DNA of 64,000 bases from Methanopyrus sp. SNP6. GTDB lineage: Archaea > JAADCQ01 > Methanopyri > Methanopyrales > Methanopyraceae. Below are positions 36,415 to 45,752 of the stretch, piece by piece. Location of the stretch: positions 915,619 to 979,618 of the forward strand of contig NZ_CP019436.1 of the NCBI RefSeq assembly GCF_002201895.1, written 5' to 3'. The translations under genes and the position numbers were made by a program. The notes beneath the pieces were generated by a model. The model was not told the origin of the DNA, did no database searches, and worked only from the letters and a program-made list of their open reading frames with translations. Numbering within the stretch: the first letter of the stretch is position 1; each line of letters starts with the position of its first letter.

Positions 36415-37172
36415 TCCTAGCCTTCACCGGTAAGGGGGGCACGGGGAAGACTCTCCTCGCCGCACTCACAGTACTCGAACTCCTCGACCGACACCCCGAC
36501 GCCGACCTTCTGGTGGTCGATGCCGATCCGGACGCCAACATGCCCGACGTGCTAGGGGTAGAGGTCGACACCACGCTCGGTGAGATCAGAGAGCACTTCA
36601 AGCGTGAGATCGAGGGAGGAGGGCTCCCGCCAGGCTTCGATAAGCAGGCCTACATGGAATACCTTGTGATGAACGCACTTCAGGAGTTCGACGACTACGA
36701 TTTGCTAGTGATGGGTAGGTCTGAGGGTAAGGGCTGCTACTGCGCAGTGAATCACTGGCTCCGTCGGGTTATGATGGATCTCCTTCCCAACTACGATTAC
36801 GTGATAGTGGATTGCGAGGCAGGGCTCGAACACATCAGTCGTGGTATCATCGAGGGCGTCGACACGGTATTGACAGTCGTAGATCACTCCTACAAGGCGC
36901 TTCGGACTGCGGTCAGGATATCCAAGCTAATCGACGAACTCGAATCCGACGTCGGTGAGATGTGGGTCGTGGCGAACCGCGTGACTGAGGATGAATACGC
37001 GGTCATACGCGAGAAGGGCGAGGAGCTCGGTCTTAAGTTCGCGGGATTCGTGAGACCCGACGACGAGGTAGTTCGACTCGAGCTTCATGGTATCCCTTTG
37101 ACCGAACTCCCACCTGACGCTAAGGTCCGCCGTGATATGCGCGCCGTACTTACGCGGGCGGGGGTGCTCTGA
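36411..37172 (+). CDS. cooC: CooC-type nickel-insertion ATPase (first copy)
   Basis: CooC is a MinD-family ATPase needed to load nickel into CODH or ACS. The P-loop GKGGTGKT (residues 7-14), switch VVDADPDANMPDVLG and the CxC motif GKGCYCAVN, which binds metal at the dimer interface in characterised CooC, are all present. TTG at 36411 overlaps the cdhC stop as TTGA, and the gene lies between cdhC and cdhD as in other methanogens. A second CooC-type gene is at 41293. Confidence 0.92.
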   Translation: MILAFTGKGGTGKTLLAALTVLELLDRHPDADLLVVDADPDANMPDVLGVEVDTTLGEIREHFKREIEGGGLPPGFDKQAYMEYLVMNALQEFDDYDLLVMGRSEGKGCYCAVNHWLRRVMMDLLPNYDYVIVDCEAGLEHISRGIIEGVDTVLTVVDHSYKALRTAVRISKLIDELESDVGEMWVVANRVTEDEYAVIREKGEELGLKFAGFVRPDDEVVRLELHGIPLTELPPDAKVRRDMRAVLTRAGVL

Positions 37173-37176
37173 TCCG

Positions 37177-38379
37177 ATGGCCGATGATAAAGATGTGAAG
37201 AACCTGCTGGAGCACCTCGTGAAGAACCTGTTACCGGAAGATGTTGAGGAGATCGAGCTGCGGAACGTGACGATCGGGTTAGATGAGCTGGAGCTGGACC
37301 TCAAAACCGTGGCACAAACTCTTCCGGTTGAAATCTGGAAACGCGTGTTCAAGCCTAAGGTTGAAGAGGAGGAGAGAGAGGTCGAGGTCCCGGAATACGA
37401 ACCACCGGTTGAGGAGTACGAAGGCTGTGTGGCCGAGGTGCAGATCGGAGCGACGCGGTCCGACGGCGGTTCTCGGGATCGGGTCGTCGTCTTAGGTGGT
37501 GAGCGCGCCTACTTCCCGTTCGAAGAATCACGACCGAACCCTCCCGTGGTCACGTTCGACGTGTTCGACACCCCGGATGTGGGTATTCCCGGACCTATTC
37601 GGGAGGAGCTTGGCGACGTTATCGAGGACCCAGTGGACTGGGCGAGAACCGTCGTCAAGCGCTACGGTGTCGATATAGTCACCGTCCATCTGGTCAGCAC
37701 GTCCCCCAAGCTTCATGATGCTCCCGTCGAGGAAGCTATGAAGACGCTGGAGGATATTCTTGACGCCGTAAAGGTCCCGATCATCGTGGGCGGATCCGGG
37801 GACCCGGAGAAGGACGTGGAGGTATTCGTGAGGGCGGCCGAAGTCTGTGAGGGAGAGCGGGTGATGATGTCCTCGATCAACGAGGACATGAACTTCGAGC
37901 GGGTGGTCGAGGCGGCCAAAAAACATGGTCATGTGGTGTTAACATTCGCCCCGGTCGATGTGAACCTCATGAAATCTCTGAACAAGAAAGTACTGAACAG
38001 AGGTCTCTCGAAGGAAGACATCGTCATGGACCCGACGACCTGCGCCCTGGGTTACGGTATCGAGTACACGATCGACGTTATGACCAGAATCAGGCTCGCC
38101 GCGCTGAAGGGTGATGAACACCTGCAGATGCCGATCTCCAGCGGTTCCACCAACGCGTGGGCCGCACGGGAGGCTTGGATGAAGGACGAATCTTGGGGAT
38201 CGCGTGAGTACCGCGGACCGCTGTGGGAGGCGGTAACGGCGACTACGGTGGCACTCTGCGGTGCCGACCTGTTGATGATGTTCCACCCGTGGGCTGTGCA
38301 AGTGGTTATGGAAGCTATGGAGTACATGGCCGAAGGACGCGTCACCGGAGACGCGTACGTGACCGATGTGATCGCCTGA
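37177..38379 (+). CDS. cdhD: CODH/ACS delta subunit (CdhD, corrinoid protein small subunit)
   Basis: CdhD with CdhE forms the corrinoid iron-sulfur protein that delivers the methyl group from tetrahydrosarcinapterin or its analogue to the A-cluster. The 400-residue protein has a charged N-terminal region to about 90, then a TIM-barrel with VVTFDVFDTP, IIVGGSGDPEKD, MDPTTCALGYGIEYT and SSGSTNAWAAREAW. ATG at 37177 is chosen over an upstream start at 37132 that would overlap cooC. Length is typical. Confidence 0.94.
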   Translation: MADDKDVKNLLEHLVKNLLPEDVEEIELRNVTIGLDELELDLKTVAQTLPVEIWKRVFKPKVEEEEREVEVPEYEPPVEEYEGCVAEVQIGATRSDGGSRDRVVVLGGERAYFPFEESRPNPPVVTFDVFDTPDVGIPGPIREELGDVIEDPVDWARTVVKRYGVDIVTVHLVSTSPKLHDAPVEEAMKTLEDILDAVKVPIIVGGSGDPEKDVEVFVRAAEVCEGERVMMSSINEDMNFERVVEAAKKHGHVVLTFAPVDVNLMKSLNKKVLNRGLSKEDIVMDPTTCALGYGIEYTIDVMTRIRLAALKGDEHLQMPISSGSTNAWAAREAWMKDESWGSREYRGPLWEAVTATTVALCGADLLMMFHPWAVQVVMEAMEYMAEGRVTGDAYVTDVIA

Positions 38380-38392
38380 GGGGGAGACGCTC

Positions 38393-39784
38393 GTGGCCCA
38401 GCTCAGCGCGATGGACGTGTACAACCTGCTACCCAAGGCCAACTGCGGGGCGTGCGGCTGCAAGACTTGCATGGAATTCGCTACGAAGCTCGTCAACCGG
38501 GAGGCGAAGCCTGAGGATTGTCCGAAGCTCGACGATGAGAGTCTAGAGAAGCTTCAGGAGCTGCTAGCGCCGCCGATCAAGGAGCTGACGATAGGGGAGG
38601 GTGACCGCGAAGTCATCGTCGGCGGCGATGAGGTGATGTTCCGACACGAGCTCTCGTTTTTCAATCCACCGCCGGTGTTCGTCACCGTTTACGATGATAT
38701 GAAGGAGGACGAAATCGCTGGAAAGACGGAGGAAATTCAGGAGTTTCAAGTCGAGCGTGTTGGAGAGGTCTTGAAACTCGACGGCGTCGCGGTAGTATCC
38801 CGAACTGGGAACCCTGAGAAGTTCGCCCGGGCAGTTGAGATCGCTGTGGAGCGCTCTGAGGACCTCGCCGTGGCGTTGATTACAACCGATCCTAAAGTGA
38901 TGGAGGCCGGTCTCGACGTTTTCGACGAACGTCCGCTGCTTTATCCGGCGACCGAGGATAACATCGAGGACCTAGCGAAGCTAGCGGCCGATGTGGACTG
39001 TCCCTTGGGACTTCACGCCCGTGACGTCGAAGACCTCGTACCCCTAGTCGTCGAGGCGCAGCAGTACACGGACGATCTGCTCTTGGACCCGGGTACGGAG
39101 TTCGGTTCCCACGATGTGGTTTCTACCACGGACAAGCTGGCGGAAATCCGCAAGGCGGCCATCGAGGAGGAGTTCGAAAGCTTCGGTTACCCGACCCTCG
39201 TCACGACGTTTCCCTACGCGTTCCTCGAAGACAATCACGTGAAAGCCGCGAGACGGGAGTCGTACCTGGCATCCGCCTGTGTGCTCAGGTACGCCGACCT
39301 CCTCATCATGGACACCGTAGAACCTTGGGCGCTCCTTCCGGTGTTAACCCAGCGTCAGTGTGTGTATACCGACCCACGGGAGCCTCAGGAAGTAGAACCC
39401 GGCCTGTACAGGATCGGCGACCCGGACGAGAATTCTCCAGTCTTAGTCACGACGAACTTCACGCTGACGTACCACTGTGTGGCCGGTGACCTCGAGAGCG
39501 CCGACGTCGACTGTTGGTTGCTTGTCATCGATACCGGTGGACTCGCCGTGGACGTCAGCGTTGCCGGCGGTCAGTTCACGGGGGAGGCCGTGAAGGAAGT
39601 CATCGAGGAGACGGGCATCAAGGACAATGTCGAACATCGTGTCCTCGTGATTCCGGGCAAGGCCGCCGCCGTGAAGGGTGATGTGGAGGACGCCACCGGC
39701 TGGGACGTGGTGATCGGTACCCAGGACTCGTCCGAGCTGCCTGAGTTTCTGGAGAAAGAAGGTCTACTGAGGATTGATGAATAA
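38393..39784 (+). CDS. cdhE: CODH/ACS gamma subunit (CdhE, corrinoid protein large subunit)
   Basis: The large corrinoid subunit carries a 4Fe-4S cluster and the cobamide-binding domain. The N-terminus has NCGACGCKTCMEFATK and a fourth cysteine in EDCPKL (residues 18-45). A TIM barrel follows, and the C-terminal portion contains DTGGLAVDVSVAGGQFTG, the usual cobamide-contact region. GTG at 38393 starts it, 13 bases after cdhD. It ends the core CODH/ACS gene set. Confidence 0.94.
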   Translation: MAQLSAMDVYNLLPKANCGACGCKTCMEFATKLVNREAKPEDCPKLDDESLEKLQELLAPPIKELTIGEGDREVIVGGDEVMFRHELSFFNPPPVFVTVYDDMKEDEIAGKTEEIQEFQVERVGEVLKLDGVAVVSRTGNPEKFARAVEIAVERSEDLAVALITTDPKVMEAGLDVFDERPLLYPATEDNIEDLAKLAADVDCPLGLHARDVEDLVPLVVEAQQYTDDLLLDPGTEFGSHDVVSTTDKLAEIRKAAIEEEFESFGYPTLVTTFPYAFLEDNHVKAARRESYLASACVLRYADLLIMDTVEPWALLPVLTQRQCVYTDPREPQEVEPGLYRIGDPDENSPVLVTTNFTLTYHCVAGDLESADVDCWLLVIDTGGLAVDVSVAGGQFTGEAVKEVIEETGIKDNVEHRVLVIPGKAAAVKGDVEDATGWDVVIGTQDSSELPEFLEKEGLLRIDE

Positions 39785-39790
39785 CCGGCG

Positions 39791-39800
39791 ACTTTATCCT
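39791..39800 (+). promoter_or_regulatory. Possible TATA box for the epimerase gene
   Basis: The string actttatcct right after the cdhE stop resembles a weak TATA box. A start site some 26 bases downstream would give a leader of about 20 bases before the TTG at 39840, which has a ggggatgagc Shine-Dalgarno-like tract. Confidence 0.35.
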
Positions 39801-39839
39801 TCACCAGACCTGGCGCTTAGGTACTTCGGGGATGAGCTG

Positions 39840-40769
39840 TTGATCCTGGTGACTGGAGGAGCCGGGTTCATAGGTTCGCACGTGGTGGAAGAACTCGTCG
39901 ATCGAGGCCACGACGTGGTGGTTTTGGACAACTTCAGCGTGGGTCGTGAGGAGAACCTCCACGGAGTTCGGGACGATATCGAGATCGTACGGGCCGACGT
40001 GACGGATCCTAGGGCCGTGGAGCGAACGTTCCGGGAGTACCGACCGGAGGTCGTGATCCACCTGGCTGCCCAGGTCAACGTACGCTACTCCATGGAGTCA
40101 CCCTTCGTCGACGCCAGGATTAACGCCCTAGGTACCTTGAATCTCGTCTCGTTGGCCGCCGAGCACGACGTCGAGAGGTTCGTGTATGCGTCCTCGGGTG
40201 GTGCGGTGTACGGGGAACCGGAGTACTTGCCCGTGGATGAGGAACATCCCACGCGACCGATATCGAACTACGGCGTCTCGAAGCTCGCGGGCGAGTACTA
40301 CGTCCGTGTGTACGCCGAGCGAGACGGGTTCGAGTACGTCATCCTACGATACGCTAACGTTTACGGTCCCCGGCAGGATCCCAGAGGTGAGGCGGGGGTA
40401 ATCCCTATCTTTCTATTACGGGCCGCCCGAGGTGAACCGCTCACGATCTTCGGAGACGGCGAGCAGACCCGTGACTTCGTTTTCGTCGAGGACGTAGCTC
40501 GGGTCACGGCCGAAGCGGTGGAACGTGGTGAAGGTGTGTACAACATAGGTACCGGCCATGAGACCTCCGTGAACGACATCGTGAACGTCGTGGAGTCGGT
40601 CACAGGGGTTGACGTGGAAGTAGTGTACGAGGATCCGCGGCCGGGCGAGGTTCGCCGGATATACCTCGACCCGAGCCGGGCCCGGGAAGAGCTGGGGTTC
40701 GAGCCACGCGTCGACTTAGAGGAGGGGATCGAGCGAACCTGGGAGTGGGTCCGTCGGAAAATCGCGTAG
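39840..40769 (+). CDS. NAD-dependent NDP-sugar epimerase (GalE-like)
   Basis: An extended short-chain dehydrogenase that epimerises nucleotide sugars such as UDP-glucose. From TTG 39840 the 309-residue protein begins MILVTGGAGFIGSHVVEEL (NAD-binding GxxGxxG) and contains HLAAQVNV, the Ser-Gly-Gly segment YASSGGAVYG and the catalytic YGVSK. The frame continues upstream to 39774 but the TTG is favoured by its Shine-Dalgarno tract and homology. Substrate cannot be told from sequence. Its place between cdhE and the CooF-like gene is unusual. Confidence 0.88.
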   Translation: MILVTGGAGFIGSHVVEELVDRGHDVVVLDNFSVGREENLHGVRDDIEIVRADVTDPRAVERTFREYRPEVVIHLAAQVNVRYSMESPFVDARINALGTLNLVSLAAEHDVERFVYASSGGAVYGEPEYLPVDEEHPTRPISNYGVSKLAGEYYVRVYAERDGFEYVILRYANVYGPRQDPRGEAGVIPIFLLRAARGEPLTIFGDGEQTRDFVFVEDVARVTAEAVERGEGVYNIGTGHETSVNDIVNVVESVTGVDVEVVYEDPRPGEVRRIYLDPSRAREELGFEPRVDLEEGIERTWEWVRRKIA

Positions 40770-40811
40770 CCATTTAATCTCCGTCTCGGAAGTCCTGGGG
40801 GGGGTGCCGAG

Positions 40812-41315
40812 TTGCCGGATGTCTTCGTCCTGGTCGTCGCCCCGGACCTGTGTACGGACTGCCGTAAGTGCGTCAACGCGTGCGAGAGCATCCACGGTCA
40901 CGCCCGAATTTACAAAATCTCCGAGGATGCGCCCCCCGTCACGTGTCTCCAGTGTGATGACGCACCCTGCGCGAACGTCTGCCCGGTGAACGCGATCGTG
41001 GAGGAGGGTGACTCTTGGATCGTCACCGAGGACTGCGTTGGCTGTGGTCTATGTGCCGTCGCGTGCCCCTTCGGTGCTATAGAGATGGTGAACGGCCGGG
41101 CCGACAAGTGCACCCTTTGCGTAGACGCTCCCAAGAAAGTGCCTGCGTGCGTGGAGGCGTGCGATCGGGGCGCGTTGAGGTTAGTATCGAAGTCGCAGGT
41201 CGCGGAGGAGAAGCGCGAACGGTTCGCCATCGAGATGGAGCGAATATACCGGACGCTCGCGAAGCTCGAATCGGAGGAGGGGCCCCTTCGGGGTGAAAGT
41301 CGGAGTAGTGGGTAA
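40812..41315 (+). CDS. CooF/HycB-like polyferredoxin
   Basis: An electron carrier with four 4Fe-4S cluster motifs: CTDCRKCVNACE, CLQCDDAPCANVCP, CVGCGLCAVACP and CTLCVDAPKKVPACVEAC. This is the arrangement of CooF and HycB-type subunits that link CODH to hydrogenases or other oxidoreductases. The product is 167 residues with a charged helical end, started by TTG 40812. The following cooC overlaps it by 23 bases. Together they suggest service of the CODH or of a second nickel enzyme. Confidence 0.87.
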   Translation: MPDVFVLVVAPDLCTDCRKCVNACESIHGHARIYKISEDAPPVTCLQCDDAPCANVCPVNAIVEEGDSWIVTEDCVGCGLCAVACPFGAIEMVNGRADKCTLCVDAPKKVPACVEACDRGALRLVSKSQVAEEKRERFAIEMERIYRTLAKLESEEGPLRGESRSSG

Positions 41316-42036
41316 AGGGGGCGTCGGCAAGACCACCATAGCCGCCGCCCTCGCCAAGGCTCTCACGGACGTAGGGTACGAAGTGCTAGCCGTAGATGCC
41401 GATCCCGACCCCGACTTGGCTTACTCCTTGGGCCTACCTGGATCACCCACTCCGATCGTCGAACGACGCGAGCTCGTCCGGGAACGTACGGGTGCGGAGC
41501 CGGGCACATCCTACGGCCCCGTGTTCAAGGTCAACCCGCGAGTCTCAGACCTTCCCGACGAGCTAGCCGTTAGGGTCGCGCCTGGTCTTCGACTCTTAGT
41601 GGTCGGAAGCGTTGAGAACCCCGGTGAGGGTTGCTTCTGTCCAGCTGCCGCGTTGGCGCGCAGGTTAATCCGTCACGTGATCGCCGACAGGGACGAGTCC
41701 GTAGTAGTGGACACCGACGCGGGTTTGGAGCACTTCGGAAGGAGGGTGCTGGAGTCCGTCGACTGGGTAGTGGTGGTGTGCGAACCTTCCGTTAAGTCTA
41801 TGAAAAACGCCAGAGAGTCGGTGCGCCTCGCCCGTGAGATGGGAGTCGAGAGGGTGGCCCTCGTCAAGAACAAGTGGCGGAAGGACGCTCCAGAGCCCGA
41901 TCTCGACGTCGACTTCGAGCTGACGGTCCCGTATTCCGACAAGCTCGTGGAGCTGGAGATGGAGGGGAGACCGGTATGGGAGGATCAGGTGGTGAGGGAG
42001 ACGGGAGAGGAGTTGGCGAGACGTCTTACGAGGTAG
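41293..42036 (+). CDS. CooC-type nickel-insertion ATPase (second copy)
   Basis: A 247-residue MinD-family ATPase with P-loop GKGGVGKTT (residues 8-16), VDADPDPDLAYSLG switch region and the CxC motif EGCFCPAAAL. It differs from the first CooC (36411) in about half of positions by eye. GTG at 41293 overlaps the polyferredoxin gene. Presumably loads nickel in CODH or ACS; the two copies may serve the C- and A-clusters separately, which is inference. Confidence 0.88.
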   Translation: MKVGVVGKGGVGKTTIAAALAKALTDVGYEVLAVDADPDPDLAYSLGLPGSPTPIVERRELVRERTGAEPGTSYGPVFKVNPRVSDLPDELAVRVAPGLRLLVVGSVENPGEGCFCPAAALARRLIRHVIADRDESVVVDTDAGLEHFGRRVLESVDWVVVVCEPSVKSMKNARESVRLAREMGVERVALVKNKWRKDAPEPDLDVDFELTVPYSDKLVELEMEGRPVWEDQVVRETGEELARRLTR

Positions 42037-42236
42037 TGATCCGAGAGGAGCACTGCAAGGGATGCTTCCTCTGCTCCTGGGTATGCCCGATAGACGCGCT
42101 GGATAGGTCAAACCGTAGGAACAAGCGCGGTTACCTGCTCCCGGAATGGAGCGGCGAGTGTACCGGATGTCGACAGTGTGAGCTCATCTGCCCTGACCTC
42201 GCGATCGAGGTGAGGGAGGTGGAGGGAGATGAGTAA
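42036..42236 (+). CDS. korD: 2-oxoacid:ferredoxin oxidoreductase delta subunit (KorD)
   Basis: A small two-cluster ferredoxin subunit with CKGCFLCSWVCP and CTGCRQCELICP, positioned first in korDABC. GTG at 42036 shares one base with the cooC stop and gives 66 residues; an in-frame ATG at 41976 would add 20 Gly-rich residues read out of frame through cooC, so I prefer the later start. It passes electrons to the thiamine-diphosphate subunits. It overlaps korA by 8 bases. Confidence 0.85.
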   Translation: MIREEHCKGCFLCSWVCPIDALDRSNRRNKRGYLLPEWSGECTGCRQCELICPDLAIEVREVEGDE

Positions 42237-43347
42237 GGTCGACTTCCTGCAAGGTAACGAGGCCTGTGCAGAGGGAGCGATCGTTGCGGGTTGTAGGTTC
42301 TTCGCCGGCTACCCGATCACACCATCCACCGAGATCGCGGAGCGGATGAGCTCACGGCTCCCCGAGGTCGGCGGTGTGTACGTGCAGATGGAGGACGAGA
42401 TCGCCTCGCTCGCGGCGGTGATCGGTGCCTCTTGGGCCGGCATCAAGGCCATGACCGCGACCGCGGGGCCGGGTTTCTCGCTGATGCAGGAGCACATAGG
42501 CTACGCCGTAATGACGGAGACACCCTGCGTGGTCGTGAACGTGCAGCGCGGTGGGCCCAGTACAGGACAACCCACGAAGGCCTCGCAGTCGGACGTCATG
42601 CAGGCACGCTGGGGTTCTCACGGAGATTACGAGATCGTCGCGCTATCCCCCTCCACTGTGCAGGAAATGTACGACCTCATGATCGAATGTTTTAACTGGT
42701 CGGAGCGTCTCCGCGTGCCCGCAGTCCTCCTCACGGATGAAGTCGTCGGACACATGCGGGAGCGTGTGGTACTGCGGGACGACGTCGAAACGGTCGAGCG
42801 GGAGTTACCGCCAGAGGGTGAGGAGATCGAGAAACCCTTTCCGATGGAGCCCGACGATCTCGTTCCCCCGATGCCAGTGTTCGGTAGAGGGCACCGGGTC
42901 CACGTGACCGGGCTCACCCACGACGAGCGAGGATATCCGGCTACGGACGATCCTGAGATTCATCGCAAGCTCGTCACGAGGCTGTGCAACAAGGTCAGGA
43001 AGCGGGCTCGAGAAATCCACGAGGAGGTAGGATACGACTTCGAGGAGCGCGAGTCCGACGTCGCCCTCGTTGCCTACGGAGGCTGCGCTAGAACCGTGAT
43101 CGAGGCGGCCGAGGAACTCGGGGTTACCGTCTTCCGCCCTAAGGTTATCCACCCGTTCGACCCCGATTTGATCCGTGACTTACTCGACGGCTACGAGGTC
43201 TTAGTCGTCGAGATGAACTTGGGTCAGTACGTCGAGATGGTCGAGCGTGCCCTGGATCGCGAGTGCGTGCACCTGCTCGGTTATCCGGGTGGCTATCCAC
43301 CGACCCCAGAGCGCGTAATCCGTGAGGTGAAGAAGCTCTCGGGGTGA
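42229..43347 (+). CDS. korA: 2-oxoglutarate:ferredoxin oxidoreductase alpha subunit (KorA)
   Basis: The alpha subunit binds part of the thiamine-diphosphate and 2-oxoacid site. The 372-residue protein has CRFFAGYPITPSTEIAERM, TATAGPGFSLMQEHIG and the C-terminal AYGGCARTVIEAAEELG domain, typical of separately encoded KorA. With succinyl-CoA ligase directly downstream the preferred substrate is 2-oxoglutarate, made reductively from succinyl-CoA. ATG at 42229. Confidence 0.93.
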   Translation: MSKVDFLQGNEACAEGAIVAGCRFFAGYPITPSTEIAERMSSRLPEVGGVYVQMEDEIASLAAVIGASWAGIKAMTATAGPGFSLMQEHIGYAVMTETPCVVVNVQRGGPSTGQPTKASQSDVMQARWGSHGDYEIVALSPSTVQEMYDLMIECFNWSERLRVPAVLLTDEVVGHMRERVVLRDDVETVERELPPEGEEIEKPFPMEPDDLVPPMPVFGRGHRVHVTGLTHDERGYPATDDPEIHRKLVTRLCNKVRKRAREIHEEVGYDFEERESDVALVAYGGCARTVIEAAEELGVTVFRPKVIHPFDPDLIRDLLDGYEVLVVEMNLGQYVEMVERALDRECVHLLGYPGGYPPTPERVIREVKKLSG

Positions 43348-44159
43348 CCGTCGTGGACTGGAAGGAACTCATACGCTGGGATCGCATGCCCCATATCCTA
43401 TGTCCCGGCTGCGGGAACGGCACGATCTTGAACGTGCTGGTTCGCGTCCTGGCGGAGAAGTTCGAGGAAGGAGAACTAGATCCGGACAAGACGGTGTTGG
43501 TCTCCGGCATCGGTTGCTCGTCCAGATTACCGGGCTACGTTAAGCTAGACTCCCTTCACACTACCCACGGTCGTCCACTGGCTTTCGCGACCGGAATTAA
43601 GCTGGCGAATCCCGACCTTGAGGTCATCGTGATCACCGGTGACGGTGACGCGGCTGCCATCGGTGGGAACCATTTGATCCACGCTGCCCGCAGGAACCTG
43701 GACGTCACGGTGATCTGTGCCAACAACTACATTTACGGAATGACGGGTGGTCAGGTAAGCCCCACGACGCCCAGAGGTGCCAAGTCGACCACTACCCCCT
43801 ATGGGAACCCTGAGCCACCGTTCGACCTCTGCGAGCTCGTTATCGGGGCCGGAGCCCCCCACGTGGAGCGGTGGACCACGGCTCATCCCGCCCAGCTGAG
43901 TGCCGCGATCGCCCGTGCCCTTGAGCGCGAAGGTTTCTCCTTCATCGACGTACTCTGCCAATGTCCCACGAACTACGGCCGGAGGAACGACATGAGGGAT
44001 CCTAGAGAGATGGTAAAGTGGCTCCGGGAGAACACTTCCACGCGAGATGAGGAAGGTAAGATCCGGATCGGAATCCTCCGCGATGAGGAGCGCGAACCCT
44101 TCCTCAAACGCATGTACGACATGATCGAGGAGGTGAGAACGAGTGAGGAAGGAGATTAG
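43344..44159 (+). CDS. korB: 2-oxoglutarate:ferredoxin oxidoreductase beta subunit (KorB)
   Basis: The thiamine-diphosphate-binding subunit: CPGCGNG at the N-terminus, then the GDGDAAAIGGNHLIHAARRN motif split by the cofactor loop, then NNYIYGMTGGQ. It is 271 residues, as in related methanogens. GTG at 43344 overlaps the korA stop as GTGA; GTG at 43353 is possible. It forms the catalytic core with KorA. Confidence 0.94.
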   Translation: MTVVDWKELIRWDRMPHILCPGCGNGTILNVLVRVLAEKFEEGELDPDKTVLVSGIGCSSRLPGYVKLDSLHTTHGRPLAFATGIKLANPDLEVIVITGDGDAAAIGGNHLIHAARRNLDVTVICANNYIYGMTGGQVSPTTPRGAKSTTTPYGNPEPPFDLCELVIGAGAPHVERWTTAHPAQLSAAIARALEREGFSFIDVLCQCPTNYGRRNDMRDPREMVKWLRENTSTRDEEGKIRIGILRDEEREPFLKRMYDMIEEVRTSEEGD

Positions 44160-44673
44160 GATCAGCGGTTTCGGCGGCCAAGGAATAGTACTCGCCGGTG
44201 TGGTGCTGGGTCGAGCCGCCGCGGTTTACGAAGGGTACAACGCCGTACAAACACAATCCTACGGGCCGGAGGCCCGGGGCGGTGCCTCGCGCTCGGACGT
44301 GATAGTATCCGATGAGGAGGTCATGTACCCGTACGTACGCCGACCTGACTTCCTCGTGACCATGTCGCAAGAAGCATACGAGAAGTACGTGGAGAACGTT
44401 CCCGAGGACGGTCTCGTCGTCTACGACTCGACGCTAGTCAATCCATCTCGTGAGGACGTCGAACACGTGGGTATCCCCGCGACCGATCTCGCCGAGGAAA
44501 AGCTCGGGCTTAGCATCGTCGCTAACATGATCATCTTAGGCGCGTTGCGTGAGCTTACCGGGATCGTTTCGTTCGACTCACTACAAAAGGCCGTCGAGGA
44601 TTCCGTACCGCCTGGGACGGAGGACGTCAACGTCCGGGCCCTCAAGCTCGGAGCCCGGGAGGTGAGGGAATGA
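44143..44673 (+). CDS. korC: 2-oxoglutarate:ferredoxin oxidoreductase gamma subunit (KorC)
   Basis: The gamma subunit, 176 residues, with the signature ISGFGGQGIVLAGVVLG and TQSYGPEARGGASRSDVI. GTG at 44143 overlaps korB by 17 bases and the end overlaps sucC as ATGA, so korDABC-sucCD is translated as one coupled block. Confidence 0.93.
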   Translation: MRKEIRISGFGGQGIVLAGVVLGRAAAVYEGYNAVQTQSYGPEARGGASRSDVIVSDEEVMYPYVRRPDFLVTMSQEAYEKYVENVPEDGLVVYDSTLVNPSREDVEHVGIPATDLAEEKLGLSIVANMIILGALRELTGIVSFDSLQKAVEDSVPPGTEDVNVRALKLGAREVRE

Positions 44674-45749
44674 TCAGACTACTGGAGTACCAGGCTAAGC
44701 GCCTATTCAAGGAGGCCGGGGTGCAGACTCCAGAAGGCGACGTCGCCCGCACCTCGGCGGACGCGGCCCGGATCGCCGCCGAACTCGGGGGACCGGTGGC
44801 CGTCAAGGCACAGGTGCCCGTCGGAACCCGTGGTAAGGCCGGAGGTATCCTGTTCGCGGACGACCCGGAAGAGGCTAGAAAAGCTGCCCGGAAGCTGCTC
44901 GGCTCGCGGATCCGGGGTGAGACCGTTAGGAAGGTGCTCGTGGAAGAGAAACTGGACATAGCCGAGGAATGGTACGTGTCCATAACGCTCGACCGTGCGG
45001 AGCGTAGACCCGTACTCCTCGTCTCCCGGGAGGGCGGGGTGGACATCGAGGAGGTTCCGGACGAGAAGATCGCTCGTAGGCATTTGGACCCGATCCTAGG
45101 ACTACGCCCATTCGAAGCTCGGAAGGCGATTCTAAAGGCGGGTATCCCGAAGGAATACCTGCGAGACGTCGAGGAAGTTATCACTTCGATGTACGAGGTG
45201 TTCGAGGGCTACGACGCCCATCTCGTGGAGATCAACCCGCTAGTCCTTACGAAGGGCGGGGAAATGGTGGCCGCGGACGCCGTCGTGAACTTGGACGAGG
45301 ACGCCGCCAACATCCGACACCCCGAGTTCGCCGAGGAAACCGGGGACTTCCCCCTCGTAGAGCTCGACGGTGACATAGGCATCATCGCCAACGGTGCGGG
45401 TCTCACCATGGCCACCGTGGACCTCGTCAAGGATCTCGGTGGCGAGCCGGCTAACTTCTTGGACGTAGGTGGTGGGGCCTACCCGACGCTCATCCGTAGG
45501 GCTATCCTGACCGTGGCCGAATTGGGCGTGAAAGTGATCCTCCTCAACATCTTCGGTGGCATCACCCGGTGCGATGAGGTGGCAGAGGGCATCGTCCAAG
45601 CCCTCGACGACGTGGACGTCCCGCTTGTGGTGAGGCTCGTCGGGACGAACGAGGAGGAAGGTCATCGCGTACTCCGAGAGCACGGGATCGACGTCTACAC
45701 CGAGCTTAAGGACGCGGTCGAACGTGCCGTCGAGTTGGCGGGGGACTAG
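44670..45749 (+). CDS. sucC: Succinyl-CoA ligase beta subunit
   Basis: The ATP-grasp subunit of succinyl-CoA synthetase; it activates succinate for the next reductive step by KorABCD. Seen: the N-terminal [47 protein letters not shown], and the C-terminal [16 protein letters not shown]. 359 residues, ATG at 44670 overlapping korC. Three bases separate it from sucD. Confidence 0.95.
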   Translation: MIRLLEYQAKRLFKEAGVQTPEGDVARTSADAARIAAELGGPVAVKAQVPVGTRGKAGGILFADDPEEARKAARKLLGSRIRGETVRKVLVEEKLDIAEEWYVSITLDRAERRPVLLVSREGGVDIEEVPDEKIARRHLDPILGLRPFEARKAILKAGIPKEYLRDVEEVITSMYEVFEGYDAHLVEINPLVLTKGGEMVAADAVVNLDEDAANIRHPEFAEETGDFPLVELDGDIGIIANGAGLTMATVDLVKDLGGEPANFLDVGGGAYPTLIRRAILTVAELGVKVILLNIFGGITRCDEVAEGIVQALDDVDVPLVVRLVGTNEEEGHRVLREHGIDVYTELKDAVERAVELAGD

Positions 45750-45752
45750 CCC

